64,000 nt of DNA from CAYVGO01 sp964450725 (GTDB taxonomy: Bacteria > Bacteroidota > Bacteroidia > Bacteroidales > UBA932). The stretch covers positions 1 to 64,000 of the forward strand of contig CAYVGO010000001.1 in NCBI GenBank assembly GCA_964450725.1, in the 5' to 3' direction. A program made the position numbers and the translations under genes. Below are positions 17,785 through 27,185 of this stretch, piece after piece. The notes below the pieces were generated by a model. That model ran no database searches. It saw only the letters and a list, made by a program, of their open reading frames with translations, and was not told the origin of the DNA. Positions within the stretch are counted from its first letter, which is position 1, and the number at the start of each line of letters is the position of its first letter.

Positions 17785-20700
17785 ATGTCAGAAAAAAAAT
17801 TCATTACTTGCGACGGAAATTATGCCGCCGCACACATGGCGTATCTTTTCAGTGAAGTCGCTGCCATCTATCCTATTACACCATCATCTACCATGGCTGA
17901 ATATGTAGATGACTGGTCTGCTTTTAATAAGAAAAACTTATGGGGAGAAACAGTAAAAGTTGTAGAGATGCAAAGTGAAGGAGGTGCTGCCGGAGCAGTA
18001 CATGGCTCTCTTCAAGCCGGTGCATTGACCACTACTTTTACAGCATCACAAGGTTTATTGCTAATGATTCCGAACATGTATAAAATTGCAGGAGAACTAC
18101 TGCCTGCTGTATTCCACGTCTCTGCACGTTCGCTGGCAATGAATGCTCTCTCTATTTTTGGAGACCACAGCGATGTAATGTCCACTCGGCAAACAGGTTT
18201 TGCCATGTTGGCAAGCAGTGGAGTACAATGTACTTTAGATTTATCTGCCGTAGCACATTTGGCTACACTAACCGCACGAGTTCCCTTTGTAAGTTTCTTT
18301 GATGGCTTCCGTACATCACACGAAATTCAAAAAATAGAAACAATTGAAGCAGAGCAAATCAAAGCATTGATTGATATTAAAGCCTTACAGGAATTCCGCC
18401 AAAGAGCATTGCAACCTAATGCTCCCGTAACTCGAGGCCCGGCGCAAAATCCTGATGTTTATTTCCAAACACGCGAGTCAAGCAATCGTTATTATGATGC
18501 AGTGCCGGGAATTGTAGAAAAATACATGAATGCTGTATCTAAAATTACAGGCAGAGAGTATAAATTATTCAATTATTACGGTGCTGCCGATGCAGAAAGA
18601 GTAGTTATTGCTATGGGTTCTGTATGTGATGTACTCAAAGAAAGTATAGATTATTTAAACAGTAAAGGTGAAAAAGTTGGAGCCATTTTTGTACATTTAT
18701 ATCGACCGTTTTCGGCAGAACACTTCTTGTCTGTGTTACCCAAAACGGCAAAACGTATTGCCGTTTTAGACCGTACCAAAGAACCGGGAGCCAACGGAGA
18801 ACCGCTTTACTTAGATGTAAAAGATGTATTGTATGGTACACCACAACAATGTTTGGTTGTTGGTGGTCGTTATGGATTATCTTCCAAAGATACTACACCT
18901 GCTCAAATTATTTCAGTATATGAAAATTTAGCATTACCCGAACCTAAAAACAGATTTACTATCGGTATTGTTGACGATGTTACCTTCTTATCTTTACCAC
19001 AAAAAGAAGAAATAAGCCTTGCTCAAAAAGGCACGGTAGAATGTAAATTTTACGGATTAGGTTCTGATGGTACTGTTGGAGCCAACAAAAATACCATTAA
19101 AATCATAGGAGAAACCACGCCGAAATATTGTCAGGCATACTTTGCTTATGACAGTAAAAAATCCGGTGGCTTTACCTGTTCTCACTTACGTTTTGGAGAA
19201 AAACCCATTAACTCTCCGTACTTGGTGAATACTCCCGATTTTGTGGCATGTCATGTTCCTGCATATCTTACAAAATATGATATGTTACGCGGAATTAAAC
19301 AAGGTGGAACGTTCTTATTAAACTCTATTTGGGATGCAGAAGAAACAAAGAACCGATTACCCGATTTTGTAAAATCAATACTTGCATCTAAAAAAATCAA
19401 TTTCTACATTATCAACGCTACAAAAATTGCGGGAGAAATTGGATTAGGACATCGTACCAACACCATTCTACAATCGGCATTTTTCCATATTACCAACGTT
19501 ATTCCTTTTGCAGACGCTGTAAAAGAGATGAAGAAATTCATTGAAAAGAGTTACGGTAAAAAAGGAGGAGATGTTGTGGCTAAAAATAATGCCGCTGTTG
19601 ATAGAGGAATTGAACATACTAAAGTAGAGGTACCTGCAACATGGGCAAGTTTAAGTCAAACCTTCGTACCAGACTCAGAAAACCGTCCTGCAACAGATTT
19701 TGTAAAGAAAATTGCAGATGTTGTGAATGCTCAAAACGGAGATTTATTACCCGTCAGTGCATTTGCCGGTCAAGAGGACGGAACATTTCCCTGCGGAACT
19801 TCACAATATGAAAAACGCGGTATTGCAACGACTGTTCCCGAATGGCTACCCGACACTTGTATTCAGTGTAACCAGTGTGCCTATGTTTGTCCTCACGCTG
19901 CCATTCGTCCGTTCTTGTTGACAGATGAAGAGATTAAGAATGCCCCTGCACAAATTAAAACATTACAGGGATTAGCCGCTACCAAAGAGTATAAATTCAA
20001 AATTCAATTAAGTCCGTTAGACTGTACGGGTTGTAACAATTGTGTGGATACTTGTCCCGGTACAAAAGGTAACAAAGCATTGGTGATGAAACCTTTGGAA
20101 AGCCAAATCCACGAACAACCGGTATTTGATTATATGCACAGCAAAGTCGGATACAAATCAACCGTTGTTGATAAAATGCAAAATGTCAAAAACAGCCAGT
20201 TTGCGCAACCTTTATTTGAGTTTTCCGGAGCTTGTGCAGGTTGTGGTGAGACTCCTTACATTAAGGCAATTACCCAACTTTTTGGAGACCGAATGATGAT
20301 TGCTAATGCTACAGGTTGCTCTTCCATCTATGGTGCTTCGTACCCCTCAACTCCTTATACTACTAACGCTTGCGGTGAAGGTCCGGCTTGGGCTAACTCG
20401 CTGTTTGAAGATAATGCGGAGTTTGGCTTCGGTATGAATTTAGCGTCGGAACGTATTCGCAGTTCTATCGTACATTTAATGACACAATCGTTACAAAGCA
20501 GTTGTCCTGCAGAATTGAAAGACCTTTATACACAATGGTTAGACAATCGTGATAACGGAGACCAAAGTAAAGCCATTACACAACAATTAATTCCTGTTTT
20601 GGAAAAATCTAAAGATGCTACAGCACAACAGATTTTCAACTTAAAACATTATTTGGCCAAACGTTCGCAGTGGATTTTCGGAGGAGACGGTTGGGCTTAT

Positions 20701-21312
20701 GACATTGGATACGGCGGATTAGACCATGTGTTGGCGTCAGGAGAAAATGTAAATATATTGGTATTAGATACCGAGATTTACTCGAATACCGGAGGTCAGT
20801 CATCAAAAAGTACACCCGCCGGAGCGGTGGCAAAATTTGCGACATCCGGAAAAACTATCCGTAAAAAAGATTTGGGGATGATGGCCATCAGTTACGGTTA
20901 TGTTTATGTAGCACAAGTGGCTATGGGTGCAAATCAAAGTCAGTATTTGAAAGTCATCAAAGAGGCAGAAGCTTACGACGGACCATCACTCATTATTGCT
21001 TATTCTCCATGTATCAGTCATGGTATTAAAGGCGGTATGGGCATGGCACAACAGCAACAAAAAAGTGCTGTTGAATCAGGATACTGGCATTTATATCGCT
21101 ACAATCCCGCGTTAGAACAAGCCGGAGAAAATCCGTTTACCTTAGATAGTAAAGAGCCGGATTGGAGTAAATTCCAAAGTTTCATTAAGTCTGAAGTACG
21201 TTACACTTCATTGATAGGAACTTTTCCACAAGAAGCCGAAGTATTGTTTAAGGCTACACAAGCCAATGCCGAATGGCGTTACAAACAATATCTTCGATTG
21301 GCAGGAAAGTAA
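17785..21312 (+). CDS. nifJ: Pyruvate:ferredoxin (flavodoxin) oxidoreductase
   Basis: A 1175-residue single-chain enzyme that oxidises pyruvate to acetyl-CoA and CO2, passing electrons to ferredoxin. All domains are in the standard order: the pyrimidine-binding domain at the N-terminus (YPITPSSTMAEY), domain II, the gamma domain (GSDGTVGANKNTIKIIG), a two-cluster ferredoxin domain with DTCIQCNQCAYVCPHAAIRP and LDCTGCNNCVDTCPG, and the TPP-binding domain (CAGCGETPY, NATGCSSIYG, GDGWAYDIGYGG, DTEIYSNTGGQSSKSTP). The extra cluster near the TPP is supported by the Cys of CAGCGETPY and the later SPCISHGI. Length is typical. It is a single gene with a terminator. The 55-residue ferredoxin at 6614-6781 is a plausible acceptor. 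This supports oxygen-sensitive fermentative metabolism. Confidence 0.97.
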   Translation: MSEKKFITCDGNYAAAHMAYLFSEVAAIYPITPSSTMAEYVDDWSAFNKKNLWGETVKVVEMQSEGGAAGAVHGSLQAGALTTTFTASQGLLLMIPNMYKIAGELLPAVFHVSARSLAMNALSIFGDHSDVMSTRQTGFAMLASSGVQCTLDLSAVAHLATLTARVPFVSFFDGFRTSHEIQKIETIEAEQIKALIDIKALQEFRQRALQPNAPVTRGPAQNPDVYFQTRESSNRYYDAVPGIVEKYMNAVSKITGREYKLFNYYGAADAERVVIAMGSVCDVLKESIDYLNSKGEKVGAIFVHLYRPFSAEHFLSVLPKTAKRIAVLDRTKEPGANGEPLYLDVKDVLYGTPQQCLVVGGRYGLSSKDTTPAQIISVYENLALPEPKNRFTIGIVDDVTFLSLPQKEEISLAQKGTVECKFYGLGSDGTVGANKNTIKIIGETTPKYCQAYFAYDSKKSGGFTCSHLRFGEKPINSPYLVNTPDFVACHVPAYLTKYDMLRGIKQGGTFLLNSIWDAEETKNRLPDFVKSILASKKINFYIINATKIAGEIGLGHRTNTILQSAFFHITNVIPFADAVKEMKKFIEKSYGKKGGDVVAKNNAAVDRGIEHTKVEVPATWASLSQTFVPDSENRPATDFVKKIADVVNAQNGDLLPVSAFAGQEDGTFPCGTSQYEKRGIATTVPEWLPDTCIQCNQCAYVCPHAAIRPFLLTDEEIKNAPAQIKTLQGLAATKEYKFKIQLSPLDCTGCNNCVDTCPGTKGNKALVMKPLESQIHEQPVFDYMHSKVGYKSTVVDKMQNVKNSQFAQPLFEFSGACAGCGETPYIKAITQLFGDRMMIANATGCSSIYGASYPSTPYTTNACGEGPAWANSLFEDNAEFGFGMNLASERIRSSIVHLMTQSLQSSCPAELKDLYTQWLDNRDNGDQSKAITQQLIPVLEKSKDATAQQIFNLKHYLAKRSQWIFGGDGWAYDIGYGGLDHVLASGENVNILVLDTEIYSNTGGQSSKSTPAGAVAKFATSGKTIRKKDLGMMAISYGYVYVAQVAMGANQSQYLKVIKEAEAYDGPSLIIAYSPCISHGIKGGMGMAQQQQKSAVESGYWHLYRYNPALEQAGENPFTLDSKEPDWSKFQSFIKSEVRYTSLIGTFPQEAEVLFKATQANAEWRYKQYLRLAGK

Positions 21313-21330
21313 TCGTTCAGAATTTGAGAG

Positions 21331-21370
21331 TCAGCGACAAATAGAATTTTCTGTTTGTCGCTGATTTTTT
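21331..21370 (+). terminator. Terminator after nifJ
   Basis: A perfect 11-bp stem, TCAGCGACAAA (21331-21341) with TTTGTCGCTGA (21354-21364), is followed by TTTTTTATT. Confidence 0.85.
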
Positions 21371-21571
21371 ATTGAAGTTTTGACTTTACCACTTTATTGA
21401 TAATGGATTGTAATTTGGATATGTCCCGGAGAGATATTCAAATGTAGTTCAATCTTGCTCGTACATGCTTGGTCTTATAGAAAAGCGTATCTAAACATCT
21501 GGGAGGTCTCGGTTTAAGATTACTGACCATATTTTACTTACAGTTAAAGGAACAAAATAAGTTTGTCCACT

Positions 21572-22216
21572 TTATAATACTCGAATGACCATTAGTCCAT
21601 CGCGTAAAACTATTGGAAATGCTTCTACGCCATTGTCTTCTGCCACCATTTCATTTAACTTTTTGATGGTTTGGGTTTGGAGGTCTTTTTCTTCTAAGGG
21701 TTTAAAGATTTTTCCGTCCCACAAAATATTATCAATAATTATCACTCCGCCGCTTGTCATTTTTGGACGTAATGCTAAATAATAATCTACATACTCTTTT
21801 TTGTCGCCGTCAACAAAAGCCAAGTCAAACAGGGTATTGGTTGTGTGTAGAAATTTTAATGCAGAAGTGTTGTGTAGGGTGATTTTAGGATGATATTCCG
21901 ATTGTCGGAAGAAGTTGTCGGCAATATGTGCTACTTCGTCATTGACCTCAAAAGTATCTATTGTTCCTTCGGTAGATAATCCTTCACATAAACAAAGTGT
22001 GGCGTAACCTGTAAATGTTCCGATTTCAATGACTTTTTTCGGATTGATTATTTTTGACAGCAATGACAATAATCTTCCTTGTATAACATCTGACTGCATT
22101 CGTTGCCCGTTGACGACGTGTAAACTTGTATATCGCCGAACTTGTGTTAATAACGGCGGTTCTTGAGAAATAAGGTTGAACGTAAATTGTTGGATTTCTG
22201 TAGATGTAAATTTCAT
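21572..22216 (-). CDS. SAM-dependent O-methyltransferase (family 3, COMT-like)
   Basis: A 214-residue class I SAM-dependent methyltransferase of the O-methyltransferase family 3. Motif I is KVIEIGTFTGYATLCLCEGL; the acidic residues binding SAM and metal appear in FEVNDE, LAFVDGDKKEY and IIIDNILWDGK, and the family C-terminus LRDGLMVIRVL is present. Bacterial relatives include the tRNA 5-hydroxyuridine methyltransferase TrmR as well as catechol-type enzymes, and I cannot tell which applies. The start codon follows directly after the rhomboid stop codon with no gap, so the two are almost certainly translated from one mRNA. It is the last gene of a three-gene minus-strand cluster that begins with the deoxyhypusine synthase homologue. 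Confidence 0.87.
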   Translation of the reverse strand: MKFTSTEIQQFTFNLISQEPPLLTQVRRYTSLHVVNGQRMQSDVIQGRLLSLLSKIINPKKVIEIGTFTGYATLCLCEGLSTEGTIDTFEVNDEVAHIADNFFRQSEYHPKITLHNTSALKFLHTTNTLFDLAFVDGDKKEYVDYYLALRPKMTSGGVIIIDNILWDGKIFKPLEEKDLQTQTIKKLNEMVAEDNGVEAFPIVLRDGLMVIRVL

Positions 22217-22804
22217 TTACCTGCCAATGGCAAAAAGTGCCGAAATAAAGTGTTGAATGGCTCCCGGATTGAGTAATAAAGGAAATACAAATCCTACTAA
22301 TGCACCGTAAAAGTGTGTCTCATGACCAATATTGTCCATATTTCTTTTAGACATGTAGTAAGAATAAATCAGATACAATACACCAAAAAGGATAGCCGGT
22401 ATGGGTATGAAAAAAAATAGACTTAGCATTGCCCATGGCTCGTGGAAAATAAAGCAAAAGGTGATGGCTGAAACTGCTCCCGATGCTCCGACAGAGCGGT
22501 AGTAATAGTTATGACGTTGTTTCCATGCGGTGGGCAATGTTGAAAGGGCAACAGATGAAATGTAAAGCACTAAAAAGTATGTTGTTCCTAAGATTTGCTC
22601 TACATATTGTCCGAAAGAATAGAGCACCAGCATATTGACTGCAAGATGAATATAATCTCCGTGCACCAATGCATAAGTGAAAATTCTGTAAGGTTCTTTT
22701 TGTAATCGAATGGGTGCAAGCAGTAACTTTTCCGCCATCGCTCTATTACTGAAAGCAATAATAGAGACGGCAACGGTAATGATGATGATGGTTGTAGTGA
22801 CCAT
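22217..22804 (-). CDS. Rhomboid family intramembrane serine protease
   Basis: A 195-residue polytopic membrane protein of the rhomboid family (S54). The catalytic serine is in GASGAVSA (Ser108) and the catalytic histidine is probably His164 in ETHFYGALVGFVF. The oxyanion-hole and scaffold motif HLAVNM in the second membrane segment is also present. About six membrane segments fit a minimal rhomboid core without extra domains. It sits between the deoxyhypusine synthase homologue (6 bp upstream) and the O-methyltransferase (0 bp downstream), so all three look co-transcribed. The substrate is unknown. Confidence 0.9.
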   Translation of the reverse strand: MVTTTIIIITVAVSIIAFSNRAMAEKLLLAPIRLQKEPYRIFTYALVHGDYIHLAVNMLVLYSFGQYVEQILGTTYFLVLYISSVALSTLPTAWKQRHNYYYRSVGASGAVSAITFCFIFHEPWAMLSLFFFIPIPAILFGVLYLIYSYYMSKRNMDNIGHETHFYGALVGFVFPLLLNPGAIQHFISALFAIGR

Positions 22805-22810
22805 AGTGTA

Positions 22811-23842
22811 TTAAGAGGTAAACAATTTTGAGAAGTTACGCGCAGTACGTTTTTTCCAACCGCCTTTTTGGTAAGCGTTAGCAACAATAATAGGTACCAC
22901 TGTGGTTGCTTCTGCATAAACCATTTGCTCGTGAACAGTTTCTACTTTACCCCAACTTGAGGCTTCTTTTAATGTAGAACTTGAACATGCTCCGTCTCTG
23001 GGGTCTGCCACCGTAATTTGCACGGCGTATTGGTGCATAGGTACTTCAACTCCCAAGCATTCGGCACAAACAACGGTATCTTGTGCAAAATTTTTAGGAA
23101 CTCCGCCACCAATCATAAATAATCCTGTAACATCTGCCTTGATTTTTATGTCGGTCAATTCTCTAAAATCGGCAACGCTATCAATGGTGAGATAAGGTTT
23201 TTTACTTTTCATGCGTTCTACCTGATGCATCACTAATCCAAAGCCGGCACTGCAATCACTGAAGGCAGGAACAAAAATCGGCACTCCTTTGTCATAACAT
23301 ACTTCAATTAAAGAGTCTTTTTTTGTGCTGTTTTTCTTCAGCCATTTTCCGATTTCAAAAATAAATTCACGAGAAGAGTAGGGGCGTGGCTCTAAAGAGT
23401 CTGCAATAACTTTGATGGTTGCATCACAGTGTTGTAATTGCTCTTCATCAATATAGGTGTCATAAATTCTGTCAATGTAGTTATCTCGTAACATTTTATC
23501 ATCAATAAAAGGAGTTCCCTGATAGTGCGAAAATCCTATGGCTTCAAAAAAATCCATATCAATAATTGATGCTCCGGTAGAAACTACAGCGTCTATCATG
23601 TTATTTCGTACCATTTCTACATAGACTTGCATACAACCGGCTGCACTTGTACTTCCTGCAAGGGTTAAGATATTGCTACACTTGGTATCGTTAATCATCA
23701 TTTCTAAAATATCTGCTGCTCTGGCAGTATCTCGCGAAGTGAATGACATGTTACGCATAGCGTTGATGAGAGATTGACCGTCTAATCGAGTGATGTCAAC
23801 ATGCTCTACTTTTTTAGATAATAATTGTTGTTTCTTTTCCAT
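22811..23842 (-). CDS. Deoxyhypusine synthase family protein
   Basis: A 343-residue homologue of deoxyhypusine synthase, the NAD-dependent enzyme that in eukaryotes and archaea transfers an aminobutyl group from spermidine to eIF5A/aIF5A. Conserved blocks are LAGSTSAAGCMQVY, VSTGASIIDMD, VPIFVPAFSDCSAGFGL, GGGVPKNF and EASSWGKV. The last holds the catalytic lysine that forms the enzyme-substrate imine. Bacteria lack eIF5A, and several bacterial relatives act instead in polyamine synthesis, for example as homospermidine synthases. Here the true acceptor cannot be read. ATG 23842 (MEKKQQLLSKKVEHVD) is chosen over 23857 because it gives the more usual N-terminus. It is the first gene of the cluster with rhomboid and O-methyltransferase genes. 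Confidence 0.88.
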   Translation of the reverse strand: MEKKQQLLSKKVEHVDITRLDGQSLINAMRNMSFTSRDTARAADILEMMINDTKCSNILTLAGSTSAAGCMQVYVEMVRNNMIDAVVSTGASIIDMDFFEAIGFSHYQGTPFIDDKMLRDNYIDRIYDTYIDEEQLQHCDATIKVIADSLEPRPYSSREFIFEIGKWLKKNSTKKDSLIEVCYDKGVPIFVPAFSDCSAGFGLVMHQVERMKSKKPYLTIDSVADFRELTDIKIKADVTGLFMIGGGVPKNFAQDTVVCAECLGVEVPMHQYAVQITVADPRDGACSSSTLKEASSWGKVETVHEQMVYAEATTVVPIIVANAYQKGGWKKRTARNFSKLFTS

Positions 23843-23882
23843 TCTGAATAATGTCAATAAAAGGGTTGATGTATAAGGAGTG

Positions 23883-23890
23883 CAAAGGTA
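23883..23890 (-). promoter_or_regulatory. Probable -7 element for the deoxyhypusine synthase homologue cluster
   Basis: The minus strand reads TACCTTTG, 40 bp upstream of ATG 23842. No TTG is found at the expected -33 distance. Confidence 0.55.
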
Positions 23891-23987
23891 TAACTTACTG
23901 CTGATAAATAAAAATAAATCGGGAAGGGAGGAAATTTAAAATGAAAGGTCATAGTTCGGAAGAGTTTCTATGAAAGCAAAACAATGA

Positions 23988-24016
23988 TTGATTTTATCAA
24001 CTATTGATTACCTTTG
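23988..24016 (+). promoter_or_regulatory. Bacteroidota-type promoter for the DUF5723 gene
   Basis: TTG at 23988-23990 and TACCTTTG at 24009-24016 with an 18-bp spacer, 48 bp before the ATG. Confidence 0.7.
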
Positions 24017-24064
24017 TCTTTTAAGTTTTAAGAATTTCATTTAACTTCTATTATAGCCACTTTT

Positions 24065-25516
24065 ATGTATCAAAAGAAGGCCGTTTATCGATATGGTTTA
24101 TGTATCATATTCCTTATGATAAACTCACTTTCTCTATTTTCTATAAATAATGCTACTCTGTATTTTATGACAGATTTAGCGACTCGAAATCATCTTAACC
24201 CCTCTTTTCAGCCTAAGCGTGGAAAGGTTTACGTGGGATTTCCTCTACTGTCTTCTTTATCCTTAGAATATCAAATAACTCCCCCGTTTATTGATTATTA
24301 CGCTCCAGTAAAAATTGATAAAGCCATTCGACAATTCAGCCAGTATGAAAGTTTATTTACTTCCATTAGCATTCCCTATCTTGACTTTGGGGTAAAACAT
24401 GAAAATTATTACTTTACATTTCGAGTAGGATTTAAAGGAAATATGGGTATGACGCTTAATTCAGATTTGTTAAAACTATCTATTCTCGGTAACGGTTATT
24501 TTGTAGATAAAGATCAACCCGCATATTTTCAAAATACTTCAGAATACCATGCTTTATATCATGAAATTTCTTTCGGGTGTTCCCGTAAATTTCAAGATTT
24601 CATAACCATTGGCGGAAATGTAAAATATTTACTCGGACACAGTATCGGTAATATAGGACTGGGTAATCAATCTGGACTATACACCGACAAATCTACCTAT
24701 CAAATAGATGTAAAAGTTATTCCTGAAGGTTATTTGGCTATTCCTGATAATATTTACAAATTATCGGAACAAAAAAATGTCAGGCTTGACTCATTGCTGA
24801 ACTCTACGAACGCATTCTCCGCAATTTTAAAAAATGATACTACGCAAGTTCAAGAAATTTTTACTGCCATTGGTAATATTCAAGGCCATGGAGCAGCATT
24901 AGATTTAGGCTTTTCTTTAGATTTATTTTCGGAAAAACAACTTAATCTTAGTTTTAGTGTTCTTAACTTAGGATTTATTTCTTGGACAGAAGGATACGTG
25001 ATTCAACCTCATAATCAAAATCCGCCACAATTAACGCTTGCAGAACCTTCTCTTCAAGAAGTCAAAAATTTCATTACACAAGCGCCTGTTGATTTGAAAA
25101 AACAAAATAAGGTTATCAAATTATCCGGAGAACTTTATGCGGGTATTAATTATAAAATTATTAATATAATTAATGCCGGCTTTTTATTTGGGTTACAAGG
25201 ATTTGGTACAACTTATTATGCTCCGTCGTATTCATTTTCAATCAATACCCAAAACTTACCGGTCAATTTATCTTTATCTTATACCATTAAAAAAAATCGA
25301 TATGACCATTTGGGAATAGGTATTTTATTTGGGAGAGATAATTTTCAATTTCATGTGATTGTAGAAAATGTTTTACGCTCTCAAAATGTTCTATTATCTA
25401 ATACTGTTAACAACCCAACTTATCTATTGTATAAACTTCAAGGCATCGGATTACGTGTCGGAATGAATTTTTTATTTGGAAAACAAGACCGAAAACAAAT
25501 ATTATATTCCAAATAA
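24065..25516 (+). CDS. DUF5723 family outer-membrane-type protein
   Basis: A 483-residue predicted exported protein. A hydrophobic signal (YGLCIIFLMINSLSLFS) is followed by HLNPSFQPKRGKVYVGFPLL, the N-terminal block typical of DUF5723 proteins in Bacteroidota. The rest alternates hydrophobic and polar residues with many Gly and aromatic residues, consistent with an outer-membrane beta-barrel. No function is established for the family to my knowledge. It has its own promoter and precedes the RCK-domain gene by 51 bp. Alternative: another PorV/FadL-like barrel class. Confidence 0.72.
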   Translation: MYQKKAVYRYGLCIIFLMINSLSLFSINNATLYFMTDLATRNHLNPSFQPKRGKVYVGFPLLSSLSLEYQITPPFIDYYAPVKIDKAIRQFSQYESLFTSISIPYLDFGVKHENYYFTFRVGFKGNMGMTLNSDLLKLSILGNGYFVDKDQPAYFQNTSEYHALYHEISFGCSRKFQDFITIGGNVKYLLGHSIGNIGLGNQSGLYTDKSTYQIDVKVIPEGYLAIPDNIYKLSEQKNVRLDSLLNSTNAFSAILKNDTTQVQEIFTAIGNIQGHGAALDLGFSLDLFSEKQLNLSFSVLNLGFISWTEGYVIQPHNQNPPQLTLAEPSLQEVKNFITQAPVDLKKQNKVIKLSGELYAGINYKIINIINAGFLFGLQGFGTTYYAPSYSFSINTQNLPVNLSLSYTIKKNRYDHLGIGILFGRDNFQFHVIVENVLRSQNVLLSNTVNNPTYLLYKLQGIGLRVGMNFLFGKQDRKQILYSK

Positions 25517-25522
25517 AATCAT

Positions 25523-25530
25523 TACTTTTG
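25523..25530 (+). promoter_or_regulatory. Probable -7 element for the RCK-domain gene
   Basis: TACTTTTG, 37 bp before the ATG at 25568. No TTG at proper spacing. Confidence 0.5.
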
Positions 25531-25567
25531 TGATAACTTCCGTAAAACATTAAATTTTAATTTACAC

Positions 25568-26263
25568 ATGAAGTACATCGTCATTGGCTTAGGATCTTTT
25601 GGTTCAACATTAGCCGTTTCCTTGAACGATTTAGGACACGAAGTAATTGGTGTTGACATTAGAGAAGACCGCGTAGAAGCAGTAAAAGACCGTATTGCAA
25701 CAGCTATGAGTATTGAAATTACAGGAATCTCTTCTCTCAGAACATTACCAATAAAAGATGTTGATGGTGCGATTGTTTGTATTGGCGAAAACTTTGGAGC
25801 ATCGGTACAAGTGGTCGCTCTATTGAAAGAAATTCAAGTAAAAAAAATCTATGCAAGAGCCATCAATGATGTTCATAAAAATGTCTTGGAAGCTTTACAG
25901 GTAGATCAAATTCTTACGCCTGAGCAAGATTCAGCCAATCAATTATCAAAACAATTAAGTTTTACCAGAGCTGAAAGTTTTTACAGAATCGACAAGTCAC
26001 ATTTTGTTATTAAATTTCTCATTCCGCCGCTATTCATTGGGCGAACATTACAAGAAATAAGATTTTTTGAAAATTACAATTTATCCTTATTGGCAATTAC
26101 TCAAAAAATTAAAATAAAAAATCTGATTTTTGTCGATACAGAGGAAGAACGTTGTATCGAAGCCGAAAATCTTGCAGAAGTAAAGTTAAAGCAGGGATAC
26201 TATATGACCGTTTATGGAACACAAGAGCATTTTAATAATTTCTGGAAATCAATACCCCACTAA
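25568..26263 (+). CDS. TrkA/KtrA-type RCK potassium-channel regulatory subunit
   Basis: A 231-residue cytoplasmic gating subunit of the KtrA/TrkA type. Residues 1-125 form the nucleotide-binding RCK_N domain, with the Rossmann glycine motif VIGLGSFGSTLA and the acidic residue of GVDIRED ending the second strand. RCK_C (TrkA_C) covers about residues 135-225. Such proteins control a membrane K+ transporter (KtrB/TrkH) or channel in response to nucleotides. No KtrB/TrkH gene is adjacent: the next gene is an unrelated secreted protein. The partner must be elsewhere in the genome. Confidence 0.88.
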   Translation: MKYIVIGLGSFGSTLAVSLNDLGHEVIGVDIREDRVEAVKDRIATAMSIEITGISSLRTLPIKDVDGAIVCIGENFGASVQVVALLKEIQVKKIYARAINDVHKNVLEALQVDQILTPEQDSANQLSKQLSFTRAESFYRIDKSHFVIKFLIPPLFIGRTLQEIRFFENYNLSLLAITQKIKIKNLIFVDTEEERCIEAENLAEVKLKQGYYMTVYGTQEHFNNFWKSIPH

Positions 26264-26301
26264 TTTAACACACATTATCTAACCCTTAATCTTTTGATTA
26301 C

Positions 26302-27180
26302 ATGAAACAAATGTATCTACTTTTTGTACTTTCTTTTTTTCTTACCGGCAATACTTTCTCACAACAGAAAATTGCAAAATCGGAAGATGTATCTCAGTTT
26401 TTTCTATCTACAACTTATATTGTACTTTCCAATGACAATATGATTTTAGACGCATATATCAGAGAAGTTATTCCTCAAGTTTGGAAAGTAACTCCGTATA
26501 AATTGATTACTGCTCAGGAATTTGAAACGCTACGTACAAATCCTGAAAATTCATTTTTACTTTTTTCACGTGTAACTTTCAGTAAAGATGTTCATAAAAA
26601 TCCATACATTTACCTCTCTTTGTTAATGGGTGAACCGACAGCCAAAAAAAGTCTTGACCCTATGCCCGAAATTGCTTTCATTCCTTTTGATTGTGAGACA
26701 TCAGACGGAGAATTAAATTATGGTATACTTCAACAATTGTTACTTTTTATGCAAGAACATGCTCAACGCATGGTCAAAAAAGATTTTAGAGATTTATTGG
26801 GAATTGAAAGACACCGCCAACTTTCGGCATACAATAGCAATAATAAATTATTGAAAGGAAAAACTATTTTATTGCGTCAAAGTGATATTGACCCCGTATT
26901 TTATGCAACGCAACAAGCAAACTTAGAGGAAAAATTCGGCAGTCAACTCAAAATAGTTTCGGAAGAGGAAATAGACAAAGCATTAGCCCAAAAAACTCCG
27001 GATGTTGTGATTGCTCACACGGTATTTCCTGAGTTGTCGAGTGGAAAAGGGGCTTTTACTTACAATTATCTTATAGGTACAGATACTCCTTTGTTATACT
27101 ATTATGCTTACTACAAAGCCAATAAATACAAAGGTTTTTGCAAGACAGATTTTGAAGTACTACAAAAAAATATGAAATAG
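26302..27180 (+). CDS. Secreted protein of unknown function upstream of glsA-glsB
   Basis: A 292-residue protein with a clear signal peptide (YLLFVLSFFLTGNTFSQQ), so periplasmic or envelope-located. I do not recognise the family. The mature part is mixed alpha/beta: residues about 30-135 contain STTYIVLSNDNMILDAYIRE and FLLFSRVTFS, and residues about 180-290 contain KGKTILLRQSDIDPVF and PDVVIAHTVFP. It ends only 5 bp before glsA, so it is very likely co-transcribed with the glycine-lipid genes and may act in the same envelope process. That link is an inference from position only. Confidence 0.7.
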   Translation: MKQMYLLFVLSFFLTGNTFSQQKIAKSEDVSQFFLSTTYIVLSNDNMILDAYIREVIPQVWKVTPYKLITAQEFETLRTNPENSFLLFSRVTFSKDVHKNPYIYLSLLMGEPTAKKSLDPMPEIAFIPFDCETSDGELNYGILQQLLLFMQEHAQRMVKKDFRDLLGIERHRQLSAYNSNNKLLKGKTILLRQSDIDPVFYATQQANLEEKFGSQLKIVSEEEIDKALAQKTPDVVIAHTVFPELSSGKGAFTYNYLIGTDTPLLYYYAYYKANKYKGFCKTDFEVLQKNMK

Positions 27181-27185
27181 TTATT

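Noticed and set aside
17785..21312. PFOR and ferredoxin considered as part of a nitrogen-fixation island
   Set aside because: No nif structural or assembly genes are present; this is the ordinary pyruvate-oxidising enzyme of anaerobes.
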